From Parvularcula sp. (GTDB taxonomy: Bacteria; Pseudomonadota; Alphaproteobacteria; Caulobacterales; Parvularculaceae), in NCBI GenBank assembly GCA_002704915.1, contig PAIP01000071.1, forward strand, positions 1 to 62,292: a stretch of 62,292 nucleotides of DNA, written 5' to 3'. The translations under genes were made by a program, and so were the position numbers. Within the stretch, counting starts at the first letter, position 1; each line of letters opens with the position of its first letter. The notes beneath the pieces were generated by a model, which did not search any database, was not told the DNA's origin, and worked only from the letters and a program-made list of their open reading frames with translations. This document shows, in pieces, positions 29,102 to 38,206 of this stretch.

Positions 29102-29911
29102 ATGAATTACGACGACTACCTCGCCTGTTTCAGCGCAGGCGACGATGAGCGGCTGGTTCGCGATTTCTTCTGCGAGGACGTTGTCTTTAAAAGCTCAGGG
29201 CGCGACTTCCAAGGCAAGGCGGCGCTGAAAGAGTTTCTGGCCTGGGCTCATGACGGCGTCCGCGAGGTGCCGCGCCCGCAACTTGTGATGCGGAATGAAG
29301 ACTGCCTATTTGCGGAAATCGACATGGACTTCCATGCCATGAAGGAGCGGGCCGATTTTCCGTTCGGGCATTTGCACGCCGGCGACATGATGACGGTGAA
29401 GTTTTTCGTCACCTATCATTTGCGCGGCGGCCGGGTTGCCGCGCTCCGATCCATGATCTGGCCGCCGGACAAGGGCGTCAGCCGGGTTCCCCGTCTTGGC
29501 CCCGCGCCGACGCAGATTGCGGCGTTTCACAGCTATGCGGCGGCGTTCAGCGCCGGCGACGCCGAACGGTTCACGAAGTTTTATACGGATGATGTGGTGC
29601 TGGAGCTGCCTTCAATGGCGCCCATAAAAGGGGCTGGCGGCATTGCGAGCTTCTATGCAGGCATGTTCGAGCGCGTGAGAGAAAGCATCGCGATCCGCAG
29701 CCTCGATGCCTCGGACGACAAGATCACGCTCCGGGCGGCCGCTCGCTTCACCGCGGTTGAAGATGCGCCGGATTTCACGGTGGCGCCGCTGTCCAAAGGC
29801 GAGTTTGTCGAAAGCAATGTGATCGTCGAGTATCGCCTCCGCGGCGGCCTCATTGAGCATATCGGGGTGCGGCGCGAGGGAAGTGAGCTCGTGCGCGGCA
29901 AGGCCGGATGA
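29102..29911 (+). CDS. Tandem-domain SnoaL/NTF2-like protein
   Basis: 269 aa from the ATG at 29102. Two similar NTF2-like halves are visible: MNYDDYLACFSAGDDERLVR to about residue 130, and FHSYAAAFSAGDAERFTKFY from about residue 140. Each ends in a YHLRGGRVAALRS or YRLRGGLIEHIGV strand. The internal repeat suggests duplication and an intramolecular dimer. No signal peptide. It follows the SnoaL lipoprotein by 94 bp and may be functionally linked to it. Confidence 0.8.
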   Translation: MNYDDYLACFSAGDDERLVRDFFCEDVVFKSSGRDFQGKAALKEFLAWAHDGVREVPRPQLVMRNEDCLFAEIDMDFHAMKERADFPFGHLHAGDMMTVKFFVTYHLRGGRVAALRSMIWPPDKGVSRVPRLGPAPTQIAAFHSYAAAFSAGDAERFTKFYTDDVVLELPSMAPIKGAGGIASFYAGMFERVRESIAIRSLDASDDKITLRAAARFTAVEDAPDFTVAPLSKGEFVESNVIVEYRLRGGLIEHIGVRREGSELVRGKAG

Positions 29912-30114
29912 GGCGCTGTACGAGGTAGCGGGAAAAGTGGCTGTGCCGCATAGAAAATTCCGCCCGTGACCCGCACCCCGCAAGAGATTTGTCGGATCGC
30001 AACCAACACGTCCAAACTCGATTTCGCCGAGAAATAACCCTGCTTCGTCAACGGCTCTTTTACGGATTCCGATCTACCCTTCGCGCGTGGCGGTCATCAG
30101 CGGGGGACAGTTTC

Positions 30115-30654
30115 ATGAAAAATTCCACATCTGCGCGCTTGCTCTGTGGGGCCTTGCTGCTTGTTGCGGCGCAAGCCTGTTCGGAAATGTCCGATCCGGC
30201 GAATGAAACGCCGGTGGAGCCTGAGCCCGGTCTCTATAAGATAACAGTGTCGGGGGCAGGGCTTTTAAAGCACGCAAAAAACGACAAGGCGCCCGAGACT
30301 TTCTGCCTGACCGAAATTCAAAGCGCGGCTTTTCCTCATCTCCTGGCGGAGAATTATTACAAGCTGCATTACGCCTGCACCAACGCTCGCGCGCCGCGCG
30401 TGGGAAATGCGATCGGCGGAGAGATCTCCTGCGCGGCCGATCCTAAAATGGCGTCTGGCGTCAACCGGTTCATTTACGACGGCGTCGTTGGCAGAGAAAA
30501 AACCAGCGTTGAAGTCCGCATGAACATGGATGCGGAGCTGAACCCCGGCGCGGGCGGCGCGGAGGTCAGCGACGCCCAGATGAAAATGGCCATGAAGGCG
30601 ATGGAGCGGATGCGATTCGTGATCGAAGCGGTCCGGACCGGCGATTGCGACTAG
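30115..30654 (+). CDS. DUF3617-like lipoprotein
   Basis: 179 aa. Lipoprotein signal (LLLVAAQAC, Cys22). The mature part follows the DUF3617 pattern: EPGLYKITVSGAG, then FCLTEIQ, a central CxxN-type Cys, ISCAADPKMASG, a mid-region Val/Arg strand, and a final Cys (TGDCD). These are periplasmic proteins of unknown function with paired cysteines. The start is taken at 30115; an open frame upstream is not convincing. Confidence 0.65.
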   Translation: MKNSTSARLLCGALLLVAAQACSEMSDPANETPVEPEPGLYKITVSGAGLLKHAKNDKAPETFCLTEIQSAAFPHLLAENYYKLHYACTNARAPRVGNAIGGEISCAADPKMASGVNRFIYDGVVGREKTSVEVRMNMDAELNPGAGGAEVSDAQMKMAMKAMERMRFVIEAVRTGDCD

Positions 30655-30711
30655 GCTTTTCCTGACGCGAATCACCTGAAAAGGAGGCGTTGCTGATGGA
30701 GTTCTCGCCTC

Positions 30712-31008
30712 ATGACTGCGCCTGTCGGATCGAAAGCCAATAAGTCGAAATTCGATTGCTATGACGATCTCGCCGAGGACGAACCTTATTTCGTCATCCG
30801 CGCCGATGATCCCCTGTCGGATGCGTTGATCGAGCTCCACGCCTATATCGGGGCGGGTCAGTCGGGCGCGGCGCATAACAAACTCGCCGAGATCATGGAG
30901 TTGACGCGCGACCGCCCGCCGCGGCCCTCGGATTCGCCCAAATATCGCGAGACTTTCGCGATTTCCCAGGCCATGGAAAGCTGGCGGCAAGGCAAGCCAA
31001 AGGCGTAA
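30712..31008 (+). CDS. Small conserved-looking cytoplasmic protein, unknown
   Basis: 98 aa, hydrophilic, no signal or TM segment. The central part (YFVIRADDPLSDALIELHAY, HNKLAEIMELTRDRPPRPSD) looks like a compact helical protein. Codon usage matches the neighbours. I do not recognise the family. No strong ribosome site at the ATG. Confidence 0.55.
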   Translation: MTAPVGSKANKSKFDCYDDLAEDEPYFVIRADDPLSDALIELHAYIGAGQSGAAHNKLAEIMELTRDRPPRPSDSPKYRETFAISQAMESWRQGKPKA

Positions 31009-31122
31009 GCTCCGCCTTTATCTGCAACCTTCCTGTGCTAAAGCTGTTAGGGATGCGCTGGATAGTGCGCGGGGATTTGCGCGTCTGGCTTCTCGCGCTG
31101 CAACAAGACCGGGAGATGGGGC

Positions 31123-32568
31123 ATGGGGATTTTCACATCGACATTTCGCAAAGTCGTCGCGGGGCTCGCCGCCGCGGCGCTGGTTGCGTGCGCATCCACG
31201 GGCGGGCCGCTCGGTCTTTCTGACGAGCAGGGTCTCGCCCTCGGCGAACAGGAACATCCGAAAATCGTCGCGGCTTTTGGCGGGGAGCTGAATGACCCGC
31301 AACTGACCGCCTATGTGCAGCGCATTCACAACAAGCTTATCGCATCGTCGACGGCGCCGAGCCCGGAATTGCAGAACATCAAACTGACGGTGCTCGACAG
31401 TCCGGTGGTGAACGCCATGGCGCTGCCCGGTCATGTTTACGTGACGCGTGGATTGCTGGCGCTTGCGAACAGCGAGGCTGAGGTCGCGGGCGTGATCGGT
31501 CACGAGATCGGACATATCCACGAACGCCATACGGCCGAACGCGTCAGCCGCGGCAATCTCGCGGGGATCGGCGCCGCGGCGGTGGCGATCCTCACTGGCG
31601 AACAGGACATGGCGCAGCTCGCGGGGCAAGCGGCGCAGCTTTATCTGATGAAATTTTCGCGCAGCCAGGAATACGAGGCCGATTTGGTCGGTGTGCGGAT
31701 TATGGCGGATGCAGGATACGACCCCATCGGTCAGTCAGAGTTTCTGGACACGCTCGGAAAATGGTCGGCGCTGGAAAGCCAGATTGCCGGCGCCGAACGT
31801 CCACCGGAATTTTTGTCGACCCACCCCAACACACCGGAGCGCGTTCGTCGCGCGGCCGCCGAAGCCCAGGTGCTCGGCGCCGGATCCGGCGAGGGCCGTA
31901 ATCGCGACATCTATCTCGCCAATATTGACGGGCTGCTTTACGGCGATGATCCGGTGAAACAAGGGTTCATCCGCGGGCGCGATTTCATTCATCCGGGGAT
32001 CGGCATCGCCTTCACCGTCCCTCAAGGCTTTGAGCTTCAGAACTCTTCGACGGCCGTGCTGGCGCGCTCGTCGCAGACCGGCGCGCAGATGCAATTCACT
32101 GGCGCGAACTCCGCCGAGAGCCCGCAGGCGATCATTGACGGCGCCTTGTCTGAAAGCCTTGGCGTCGATCTGCGGCCAGCGCGTTCCATGACGGTCAGCG
32201 GTCGTCCCGCCGCAGTGGGCGCGGCGCGGGCCAACACCCAGAGCGGCCCTGCAGACGTCGCCGCCTATGTGGTGAAGTGGCAGGGGAACACGAATTACAT
32301 TTTCCTGTGGGTCGCGCCCGCCGGTTCGACATCGCAATCGACCTTTACAGGAAGCGTGCGGTCGCTGCGGGAGGTTTCATTGCAGACAGCCAATCCGCCG
32401 CCGGCGCAGCGCATCGATGTCGTCACGGTGCAGCGCAATGACACCGCATCATCGCTCGCGCGTTACATGGCGTTCGATCAGTATAAGGAAGAGCGCTTCC
32501 GGATCATGAACGCCCTCGACGCGAATGAAGCGGTGCGCGCCGGCGAGCGGGTGAAACTGGTTCGCTGA
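31123..32568 (+). CDS. M48-family metalloprotease lipoprotein (BepA/LoiP-like)
   Basis: 481 aa. Lipoprotein signal with Cys23 (LVACAST). The zinc site is H127-E-I-G-H131 (GVIGHEIGHIHERH), with the third ligand in EYEADLVGVR. The C-terminal part (about 430-481) starts VVTVQRNDTASSLARYMAF and resembles a LysM-type domain. The relatives BepA and LoiP act in outer-membrane protein quality control and peptidoglycan-associated proteolysis. No partner gene is obvious. Confidence 0.92.
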   Translation: MGIFTSTFRKVVAGLAAAALVACASTGGPLGLSDEQGLALGEQEHPKIVAAFGGELNDPQLTAYVQRIHNKLIASSTAPSPELQNIKLTVLDSPVVNAMALPGHVYVTRGLLALANSEAEVAGVIGHEIGHIHERHTAERVSRGNLAGIGAAAVAILTGEQDMAQLAGQAAQLYLMKFSRSQEYEADLVGVRIMADAGYDPIGQSEFLDTLGKWSALESQIAGAERPPEFLSTHPNTPERVRRAAAEAQVLGAGSGEGRNRDIYLANIDGLLYGDDPVKQGFIRGRDFIHPGIGIAFTVPQGFELQNSSTAVLARSSQTGAQMQFTGANSAESPQAIIDGALSESLGVDLRPARSMTVSGRPAAVGAARANTQSGPADVAAYVVKWQGNTNYIFLWVAPAGSTSQSTFTGSVRSLREVSLQTANPPPAQRIDVVTVQRNDTASSLARYMAFDQYKEERFRIMNALDANEAVRAGERVKLVR

Positions 32569-32589
32569 GATATAAAAGACGCCGGCTGG

Positions 32590-33726
32590 CTACCGAATTT
32601 CGTCCAGCCATTCCAGGATGACATCCGTGGTCTGCTCCCATGCCGGCTCACCGCCTTCGCCCGCATAGGCTTTGACGATGTCATCGTAGCGCATATTGTT
32701 GTGGCCGAGCTTATCCTGCACGGCGAGTGTCGCTGTGCCGGGGCGCAATTGGTTGACCGTGTGGACAATGACGTCTGCGCCATATTGCGCTTCGAACTGA
32801 TCGAACGCGTTGAAGATCACCAATATGGGGGCGTCAATCGCCGCCCAGGCGGCTAGGAAATTCTTCTTGGCCGCCTGCTGGTGCCATGCGAAAGGCCGGC
32901 CGTAATGGTCCGTCTCGCCCATGCCGAGAATGTCGGCGCGCACCGCAGCCATAGCCGCGTTGTCCTCTGCTATGTCGTCGGGATGGCGGTCCTTGACGAG
33001 ATATTCATAGTGGAATTTCGCCCGGGCGATCATTTCATCGTGAATGTCTTCGGGGTTCACTTCCTCCGGCCGGCGTTCGAGATAGATGCGATCAAAGGTC
33101 AGCATGCGCTCGTAATAGGTCTCGGCGCCGCCGCCCTGAACCGCTACGCCGGCGATGGCGTAGCCTTTATCCTGAAGCGCCTGAGCGACAAGGGGCGCCG
33201 TTGTCGAACCGAGGCTGCTGCCGATGACATAGACTTTTTCATTGTCGATGCGTTCGTCTTCCAGCACCTCTTCAAAGGCCTCCACATAATGTGCGACTTC
33301 GGTGTCGTAATCGAGTTCGTCGCAGGCAGGGCCCTGGCTGTCGCCGTCCGGTGAGCGTTCGACGCGGATCAGCGCCAGGCCGCTATCGCGCGCCAGTTTG
33401 CCCAGCATTTCGCGAGCCCCGCTGCCTTCGCGATATTCGATCGATCCGCAGGAAACCCATTGAGTGAAAAGAAGGGGGTGGAGCGGCTCTGTCGTTCCTT
33501 CAGGCGCGGCGATGATCGTGCGCAGCTTCGCGCCGTCGGATGTTTCGACTGCGCCATAATGAGAGGCGACGTCCGCAATCTCTTCCAGCGGGCGGTCGGC
33601 GGCGCGGGGCAGACCGGCGACCATAATCGTATTACCGCTCGCCGCGTTTTCCCGGGCGTTTGCTACGGTAAAAAGCATCGCACAGACACAGACGGACAGC
33701 CCCGCAAGCCGGATCGCGTTTTGCAT
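32590..33726 (-). CDS. Secreted alpha/beta-hydrolase
   Basis: 378 aa. Signal peptide to about residue 24 (MLFTVANARE). The nucleophile elbow YVIGSSLGSTT carries an intact Ser, and a late GHNN gives a candidate catalytic His. An N-terminal SCGSIEYREGSG stretch precedes the fold and may be the oxyanion region. It is the second gene after a MerR regulator (4-bp spacing), so it is probably induced by whatever that regulator senses. Substrate unknown. Confidence 0.8.
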   Translation of the reverse strand: MQNAIRLAGLSVCVCAMLFTVANARENAASGNTIMVAGLPRAADRPLEEIADVASHYGAVETSDGAKLRTIIAAPEGTTEPLHPLLFTQWVSCGSIEYREGSGAREMLGKLARDSGLALIRVERSPDGDSQGPACDELDYDTEVAHYVEAFEEVLEDERIDNEKVYVIGSSLGSTTAPLVAQALQDKGYAIAGVAVQGGGAETYYERMLTFDRIYLERRPEEVNPEDIHDEMIARAKFHYEYLVKDRHPDDIAEDNAAMAAVRADILGMGETDHYGRPFAWHQQAAKKNFLAAWAAIDAPILVIFNAFDQFEAQYGADVIVHTVNQLRPGTATLAVQDKLGHNNMRYDDIVKAYAGEGGEPAWEQTTDVILEWLDEIR

Positions 33727-33730
33727 TCAA

Positions 33731-34600
33731 TCATTCTCCCTCGGTGTTGATGTTCAAGCGGATTGGAATCTGGAGTTCGGTGAGATAGTCGCGGCTGCTA
33801 CGCGCCGTCATTTTCGATGGAAGCCGATAGTCTTCCTGATCCGCGCCGAAACGGTGATAGACTTCGCGCAAGGGGCCTGCCGCCTCGAGGCCGGCGCCCG
33901 CAATCCAGTCTTTCATTTGTGCAAACAGGCGCGCGGTTTTGAAATAGCCGCCGCCATAGACGATCGAGCAGGCTATAGCTGCGCCGCCAACCACCGTGAT
34001 AGGCAAAGCGCCGTCCGTTTTTTCCCTAACGGGAAGGCAGACCTCGACATCAAGATCGGTTTCTTGCGCCGGCGGGTCGTGAAAGAGGAGGAAGGGCGCA
34101 GCGGGGGCGCGTGCGTTTTGATCGGCCGTGAACGCTTCCGCGGTCTCGAACATGACTTTTACGGGCTCGCCGAGATGCGGGACGCGTTCTCGAATGGAAT
34201 AAACGCGCTGCTCCTCGATGGGCGCCAGTTTGAGGGAGGAGGGGGCCTCGATCCCGGTCGCCGAGCGGGCGAGAATTTCGGCGACCTTGATTTTGGCCGT
34301 AATCTCGTCCTGGGCGCGCTTCAGATCCCGCTGCTTTTTCTCAATTGCTGTGGTGAGAGTCTCCGGACCGATCTCGCCCTTGGCCAAAAGGCCGGCGATC
34401 TCGGCGATGGAGAAATCCGCGAATCTCAAATTCGTGATGACCGCGAGACGCGCAGCCTGTTCGAGCGTGTAATAGCGATAGCCTGTGTGGGGGTCGACAT
34501 GCTCGGGCCGCAACAACCCCTGCTCGTCATAAAAGCGCAGCGCCTTGACCGAGACGCCGCCGAGACGCGCCAGTTCGCCGATTTGCAAGAGGCCCTTCAT
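33731..34600 (-). CDS. MerR-family regulator with GyrI-like effector domain
   Basis: 289 aa. N-terminal winged helix (LQIGELARLGGVSVKALRFY, GYRYYTLEQAARLAV), a coiled-coil dimer helix (about 78-120), then a GyrI/BmrR-like multidrug-binding domain (about 125-280, RVPHLGEPVKVMFETAEAFT). It likely activates its own operon with the downstream hydrolase on binding a hydrophobic compound. The promoter at 34608-34638 has the 19-bp spacer of MerR-controlled promoters. Confidence 0.92.
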   Translation of the reverse strand: MKGLLQIGELARLGGVSVKALRFYDEQGLLRPEHVDPHTGYRYYTLEQAARLAVITNLRFADFSIAEIAGLLAKGEIGPETLTTAIEKKQRDLKRAQDEITAKIKVAEILARSATGIEAPSSLKLAPIEEQRVYSIRERVPHLGEPVKVMFETAEAFTADQNARAPAAPFLLFHDPPAQETDLDVEVCLPVREKTDGALPITVVGGAAIACSIVYGGGYFKTARLFAQMKDWIAGAGLEAAGPLREVYHRFGADQEDYRLPSKMTARSSRDYLTELQIPIRLNINTEGE

Positions 34601-34607
34601 GGGCCTG

Positions 34608-34638
34608 AAACTACCGTCTCCCCTAAGAGGAGAGTCAA
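34608..34638 (-). promoter_or_regulatory. MerR-type promoter with 19-bp spacer and dyad
   Basis: On the minus strand: TTGACT (34638-34633), 19 bp, TAGTTT (34613-34608). The spacer contains the dyad TCTCC-TCTTAGG-GGAGA, as for MerR operators. The -10 ends only 7 bases before the MerR start codon and no ribosome site fits between, so the mRNA would be nearly leaderless. Confidence 0.65.
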
Positions 34639-34792
34639 ACCGTTGGCCGCCTCAGGGCATCGTTTCACCGATATTATTGTCGTTTCTGGGGGCTGCACTA
34701 TGGTCTTGCGCGCGCGCGCCCAATCGCTAAGGTCCGCCAAGAGTTTAACCCATGTCCGCTCTCCCATTTTGGCGGACGCATAGGAGGAAAAT

Positions 34793-35089
34793 ATGGCGGT
34801 TGACGGCAAATGGAACATCACGATCAAAACCCCCATGGGCGACCAGAACGCGACCCTGACGCTTAAGCAGGAAGGCGATGCGCTGACCGGTGAAATGTCC
34901 GGCGCCGCCGGCACCTCGCCGATCGAAAACGGCAAGGTCGAAGGCGACACGCTGAAATGGGACGCCAAGGTGACCAATCCCATGCCGATCACGCTTTCTT
35001 TCACCGGAAAGACCGAGGGCGACGCTATTTCCGGCGACGTGCAACTCGGCGCGTTCGGCAACTCCACCTTCACCGGCGCAGCCGCCTAA
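34793..35089 (+). CDS. Small beta-strand protein of unknown function
   Basis: 98 aa, begins MAVDGKWNITIKTPMGDQNA and ends LGAFGNSTFTGAAA. Alternating strands with Gly turns (GDALTGEMSG, GKVEGDTLKWDAKV, GDAISGDVQL) suggest a small barrel. I have seen this pattern as a conserved unknown in other alphaproteobacteria. It lies 9 bp before the DUF885 gene, so it belongs to that operon. A GGAGG ribosome site precedes the ATG. No signal peptide. Confidence 0.72.
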   Translation: MAVDGKWNITIKTPMGDQNATLTLKQEGDALTGEMSGAAGTSPIENGKVEGDTLKWDAKVTNPMPITLSFTGKTEGDAISGDVQLGAFGNSTFTGAAA

Positions 35090-35098
35090 CCTTCGTCC

Positions 35099-36502
35099 AT
35101 GATCAGGTTCGCCGCTTTTCGCATTGCGCTTCTGGGCGCAGCAGCCGCGCTTGCGGCCTGCAGCGGCGAACCGCAGGAGGCGGGCGATGACAAGGCTGCC
35201 CGTCTCGTATCTGCGGCGGATGCCGCTCCGCGAGAGTCTTATGTGGCGGCGCAGGAAGAAGCAGCGAGCCTAGACATTCTCGGGGAGGCCTTCGTCAAAC
35301 TGGCGCTCGCCGTTGGCCAGCATGATCCTGCGTTCGTGGACGCCTATCACGGCCCCGCCGGATGGGCCGAGGCCGCTGAAGCGGAGCAGCGCTCGCTCGA
35401 TGAACTCGAGGCGGACGCCCAAGGTCTTCTGATTTCCGTTCGCCGCGCAAACAGCGGCGATGAAACGGTGCGCGGGGAGATGCTGGAAAAGCAGATCCGC
35501 GCCGCCTTGACCCGCATCCAGATGGCGCAGGGCAAAAGCTTTCCCTTCAATGAGGAAACGCGGCTCCTCTATGACGCCGTCGCGCCGGATTACGATCTCG
35601 CCGAATTCGATGCGGCCCTTTCCGAGATCGATGAGTTACTGCCGGGCGACGCGCCCCTGCCGGAACGTGTCGAGGCGTTCCGCAATTCGCTCGCGGTTCC
35701 GGAGGACAAGTTGCAGGCGGTGTTCGACGCCGCCATCGCCGAGTGCCGCAAGCGCACGCTCGCCCATTACGACCTGCCGGAAAGTGAATCTTTCCGGCTG
35801 GAATTCGTCACGGACAAGCCGTGGAGCGGCTATAACTGGTATCAGGGCGACTATGAAAGCCTGATCCAGGTCAATACGGACTTTCCCATCATCATCGACC
35901 GCGCTGTGGATCTCGGCTGCCATGAAGGCTATCCGGGCCACCACACCTGGAACGTCTTTATCGAACGGGACCTTCTGGAAGACGCCGGGTGGATCGAATA
36001 TTCCGTCTACCCCCTGTTTTCGCCCATGTCGGTGACGGCGGAAGGGTCGGCCAATTACGGCATCGAGCTCGCCTTTCCGGGCCAGGAAAAGATCGCTTTC
36101 GAACGCGACGTCCTGTTCCCCATCGCCGGGCTCGATCCGGCGAAGGCCGAAACGCTCGAGAAGCTCAACGACCTTCGCCGCAAGCTGTCCCATGCGGATA
36201 ATTATGTTGCGCGCGAATATCTCGACGGTCGCATCAGCCGCGATGACGCTGTCGACCTCATTCAGAAGTACAAACTGGACTCGCGCGCCCGGTCCGAGCA
36301 GCGCGTGCGGTTTATCGAGACCTATCGCGGCTATGTTCTCAATTACAATGTCGGGCGCGATCTTGTCGAAGCCTATGTGGAGCGTCAGGCTGAGCTCAAT
36401 GGCGGGGATCGCTGGGCGGCGTTTGAAACGCTGTTGACGACGCCGCTCTCCGCTTCCGACATCGCCCGCGCGTCTGCCATGAAGGGCGATGCGGCGGAAT
36501 GA
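35099..36502 (+). CDS. DUF885-family lipoprotein, putative metallo-carboxypeptidase
   Basis: 467 aa. Lipoprotein signal (LGAAAALAAC, Cys21). The family motif GCHEGYPGHHTW is present and resembles a zinc HExxH-type site. A downstream ELAFPGQEK segment carries further conserved acids. DUF885 proteins are thought to be peptidases, but few have been characterised. The next gene overlaps by 4 bp (ATGA), and the small barrel gene lies 9 bp upstream. Confidence 0.85.
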   Translation: MIRFAAFRIALLGAAAALAACSGEPQEAGDDKAARLVSAADAAPRESYVAAQEEAASLDILGEAFVKLALAVGQHDPAFVDAYHGPAGWAEAAEAEQRSLDELEADAQGLLISVRRANSGDETVRGEMLEKQIRAALTRIQMAQGKSFPFNEETRLLYDAVAPDYDLAEFDAALSEIDELLPGDAPLPERVEAFRNSLAVPEDKLQAVFDAAIAECRKRTLAHYDLPESESFRLEFVTDKPWSGYNWYQGDYESLIQVNTDFPIIIDRAVDLGCHEGYPGHHTWNVFIERDLLEDAGWIEYSVYPLFSPMSVTAEGSANYGIELAFPGQEKIAFERDVLFPIAGLDPAKAETLEKLNDLRRKLSHADNYVAREYLDGRISRDDAVDLIQKYKLDSRARSEQRVRFIETYRGYVLNYNVGRDLVEAYVERQAELNGGDRWAAFETLLTTPLSASDIARASAMKGDAAE

Positions 36503-37251
36503 TTTTCAAGACATGGGTCCAGCGCATCCATCTTTGGGCGGGGCTGATCCTCGGCATTCAGGTGCTGTTATGGATGGCGTCCGGCGTCGTCATGAGCTGG
36601 TTTCCCATCGAAGACGTGCGCGGCGAGACGCGCGCCTTCATCTCCCCCCCGATTGAGCTGGAGGCGCAAACCTACGCTTCGCCCGGCGGGATCATCGCCC
36701 AGTCGCCCGGCGCGACCTCGGTCGAGCTTCGCCGTTTCCTCGGCCGCCCGGTTTATGTCGCGTCGGCTGAAGGAAGCGCCATCGCCATGTTCGATGCGTC
36801 GAGCGGCGAAAAACTGACGCCGCTCGACGAGGCGGCGGTTCGGCGCATCGCCAAGCAGGATTTTGTCGGCGAGGGCGAGATCGCCCGGGTGCGTCTTCTC
36901 AATCACCCGCCGCAGGAATATCGCCGCGAAACCCCAGTCTGGCGTGTGGAGTTCGACGACAAGCGAAACACGCGCCTTTACATCTCGCCATCAAGCGGCG
37001 AGGTGCGCGCTCGCCGCAATGACATCTGGCGGCTCTATGACTTTTTCTGGATGCTTCACATCATGGATTATGAGGAGCGCGAAGACTTCAACAATCCGCT
37101 CGTGATGACCGCCGCCGCCGCCGGACTTGTCTTTGCGCTGTCGGGTCTGGTCATTGTCGTGATGCGACTGATGCGCGGGCGCTATAAGCATGACGTCATG
37201 CTGCTGGCGCATTTGAAGCCGCGCAAGCGCGATAAAGGCAAGACCGGATAG
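36499..37251 (+). CDS. PepSY-associated membrane protein
   Basis: 250 aa. N-terminal TM (RIHLWAGLILGIQVLLWMAS) and C-terminal TM (about 204-227), with the periplasmic part between containing PepSY-like segments (LDEAAVRRIAKQDFVGEGEI, RLYISPSSGEVRARRNDIWR) and the HIMDYEERED motif. PepSY_TM proteins are often linked to iron reduction or to peptidase control. Its coupling to the DUF885 peptidase gene favours the latter (inference). Confidence 0.82.
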   Translation: MIFKTWVQRIHLWAGLILGIQVLLWMASGVVMSWFPIEDVRGETRAFISPPIELEAQTYASPGGIIAQSPGATSVELRRFLGRPVYVASAEGSAIAMFDASSGEKLTPLDEAAVRRIAKQDFVGEGEIARVRLLNHPPQEYRRETPVWRVEFDDKRNTRLYISPSSGEVRARRNDIWRLYDFFWMLHIMDYEEREDFNNPLVMTAAAAGLVFALSGLVIVVMRLMRGRYKHDVMLLAHLKPRKRDKGKTG

Positions 37252-37283
37252 AGCCTCCGGCCTTGCAACGGGCGTGAGAAGGA

Positions 37284-38024
37284 TCAGCCTGCGAAATCTA
37301 ATTCGGAGACGGCGCCGTCATTGTCGCTGTCATGCGCGTTGATGACGCCGCGCGCCATTAGGGCCGCGCCGGCCGCAGGGTCCGTATCGCCGGCCTTCGC
37401 GCGCGCCGCCACGATATGCGCGACGAGTTCGCCTTCCGTAACTTCGCCGTCGCCATCCTGATCGGCCCTCAGGATGGGCTCTCTTACAATTGTATCCACT
37501 ATGCTGATACGATCGAATTCCTTCAGGCTGATGCGGCCATCGCCTGATATGTCGATGCGGTCGAAAAGCTCGGCGCGGGTTTCATCTTTCGGAATGGCGC
37601 CTTTCGTACCGATCACAATCTCAATGCCGTTGAAAACCGGATCGCCGGATTTGCCGGGCGTCAGAAACTCAGCTTTTGAAATGGCGTTGTCATGATCTTC
37701 ATCGAGCCAGATGAAGACCGCCTCAAGGCGGGGGTCGGCGGCGGCGGACGGCGTTACGATGGCGGCGCCCGCCGCACAGGCGGCTAGGGCGGCGAGGCTT
37801 GTTTTCTTGTTCGACAGGATCTTGGTCATGAAGGACTCCGTTCGGGGTTGATTGCCGGGAGCCCGACCGGTATCGGCGATATAGGCGGTGATGAATTGGC
37901 GGATGACGGCGCTGGCGGACTGACGCCGCTTCGCGCAGGAGGCCATAAAGGCTTTTTTGGTCTCCGGCGCGATGCGCACTTCAATCGACTCGGTTTTCTT
38001 TGGCGGGCGGCGATCCGTCATCAT
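37284..38024 (-). CDS. Ribbon-helix-helix / EF-hand fusion protein
   Basis: 246 aa from 38024 (GAAGG just upstream). Residues about 10-50 read like a ribbon-helix-helix domain (TESIEVRIAPETKKAFMASC, SASAVIRQFITAYI). Residues 75-95 are hydrophobic, then PSAAAD. Four EF-hand loops follow: DEDHDNAISKAE, DISGDGRISLKE, DQDGDGEVTEGE and DSDNDGAVSELD (last position Asp). An internal ATG at 37829 (Met66) has GGAG about 7 bases upstream and would start exactly at a signal peptide, so a secreted EF-hand form may also be made. Either a transmembrane calcium-responsive regulator or two products from one frame. Confidence 0.7.
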   Translation of the reverse strand: MMTDRRPPKKTESIEVRIAPETKKAFMASCAKRRQSASAVIRQFITAYIADTGRAPGNQPRTESFMTKILSNKKTSLAALAACAAGAAIVTPSAAADPRLEAVFIWLDEDHDNAISKAEFLTPGKSGDPVFNGIEIVIGTKGAIPKDETRAELFDRIDISGDGRISLKEFDRISIVDTIVREPILRADQDGDGEVTEGELVAHIVAARAKAGDTDPAAGAALMARGVINAHDSDNDGAVSELDFAG

Positions 38025-38152
38025 CGGCCTTCATGCGAATATCAAATCGGGCGCTGCCTGAATACGCGGCGCCGATCGCGAGATTGAAGCAAATCCGTGT
38101 GGGGGCTCAACCAGATTCGTGTCCGGACAGGGAAGCGGTTGCTTCGCGCATG

Positions 38153-38182
38153 AAAAAAGCGCCGGAGATTTCCCGGCGCTTT
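38153..38182 (-). terminator. Terminator of the 38207-38554 gene
   Basis: AAAGCGCCGG-AGATTTC-CCGGCGCTTT, a perfect 10-bp stem. On the minus strand it ends in a U6 run (38158-38153). It lies 25 bp after that gene's stop. Confidence 0.88.
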
Positions 38183-38206
38183 CGGATCGAAACGCATGCC
38201 GCTTTT

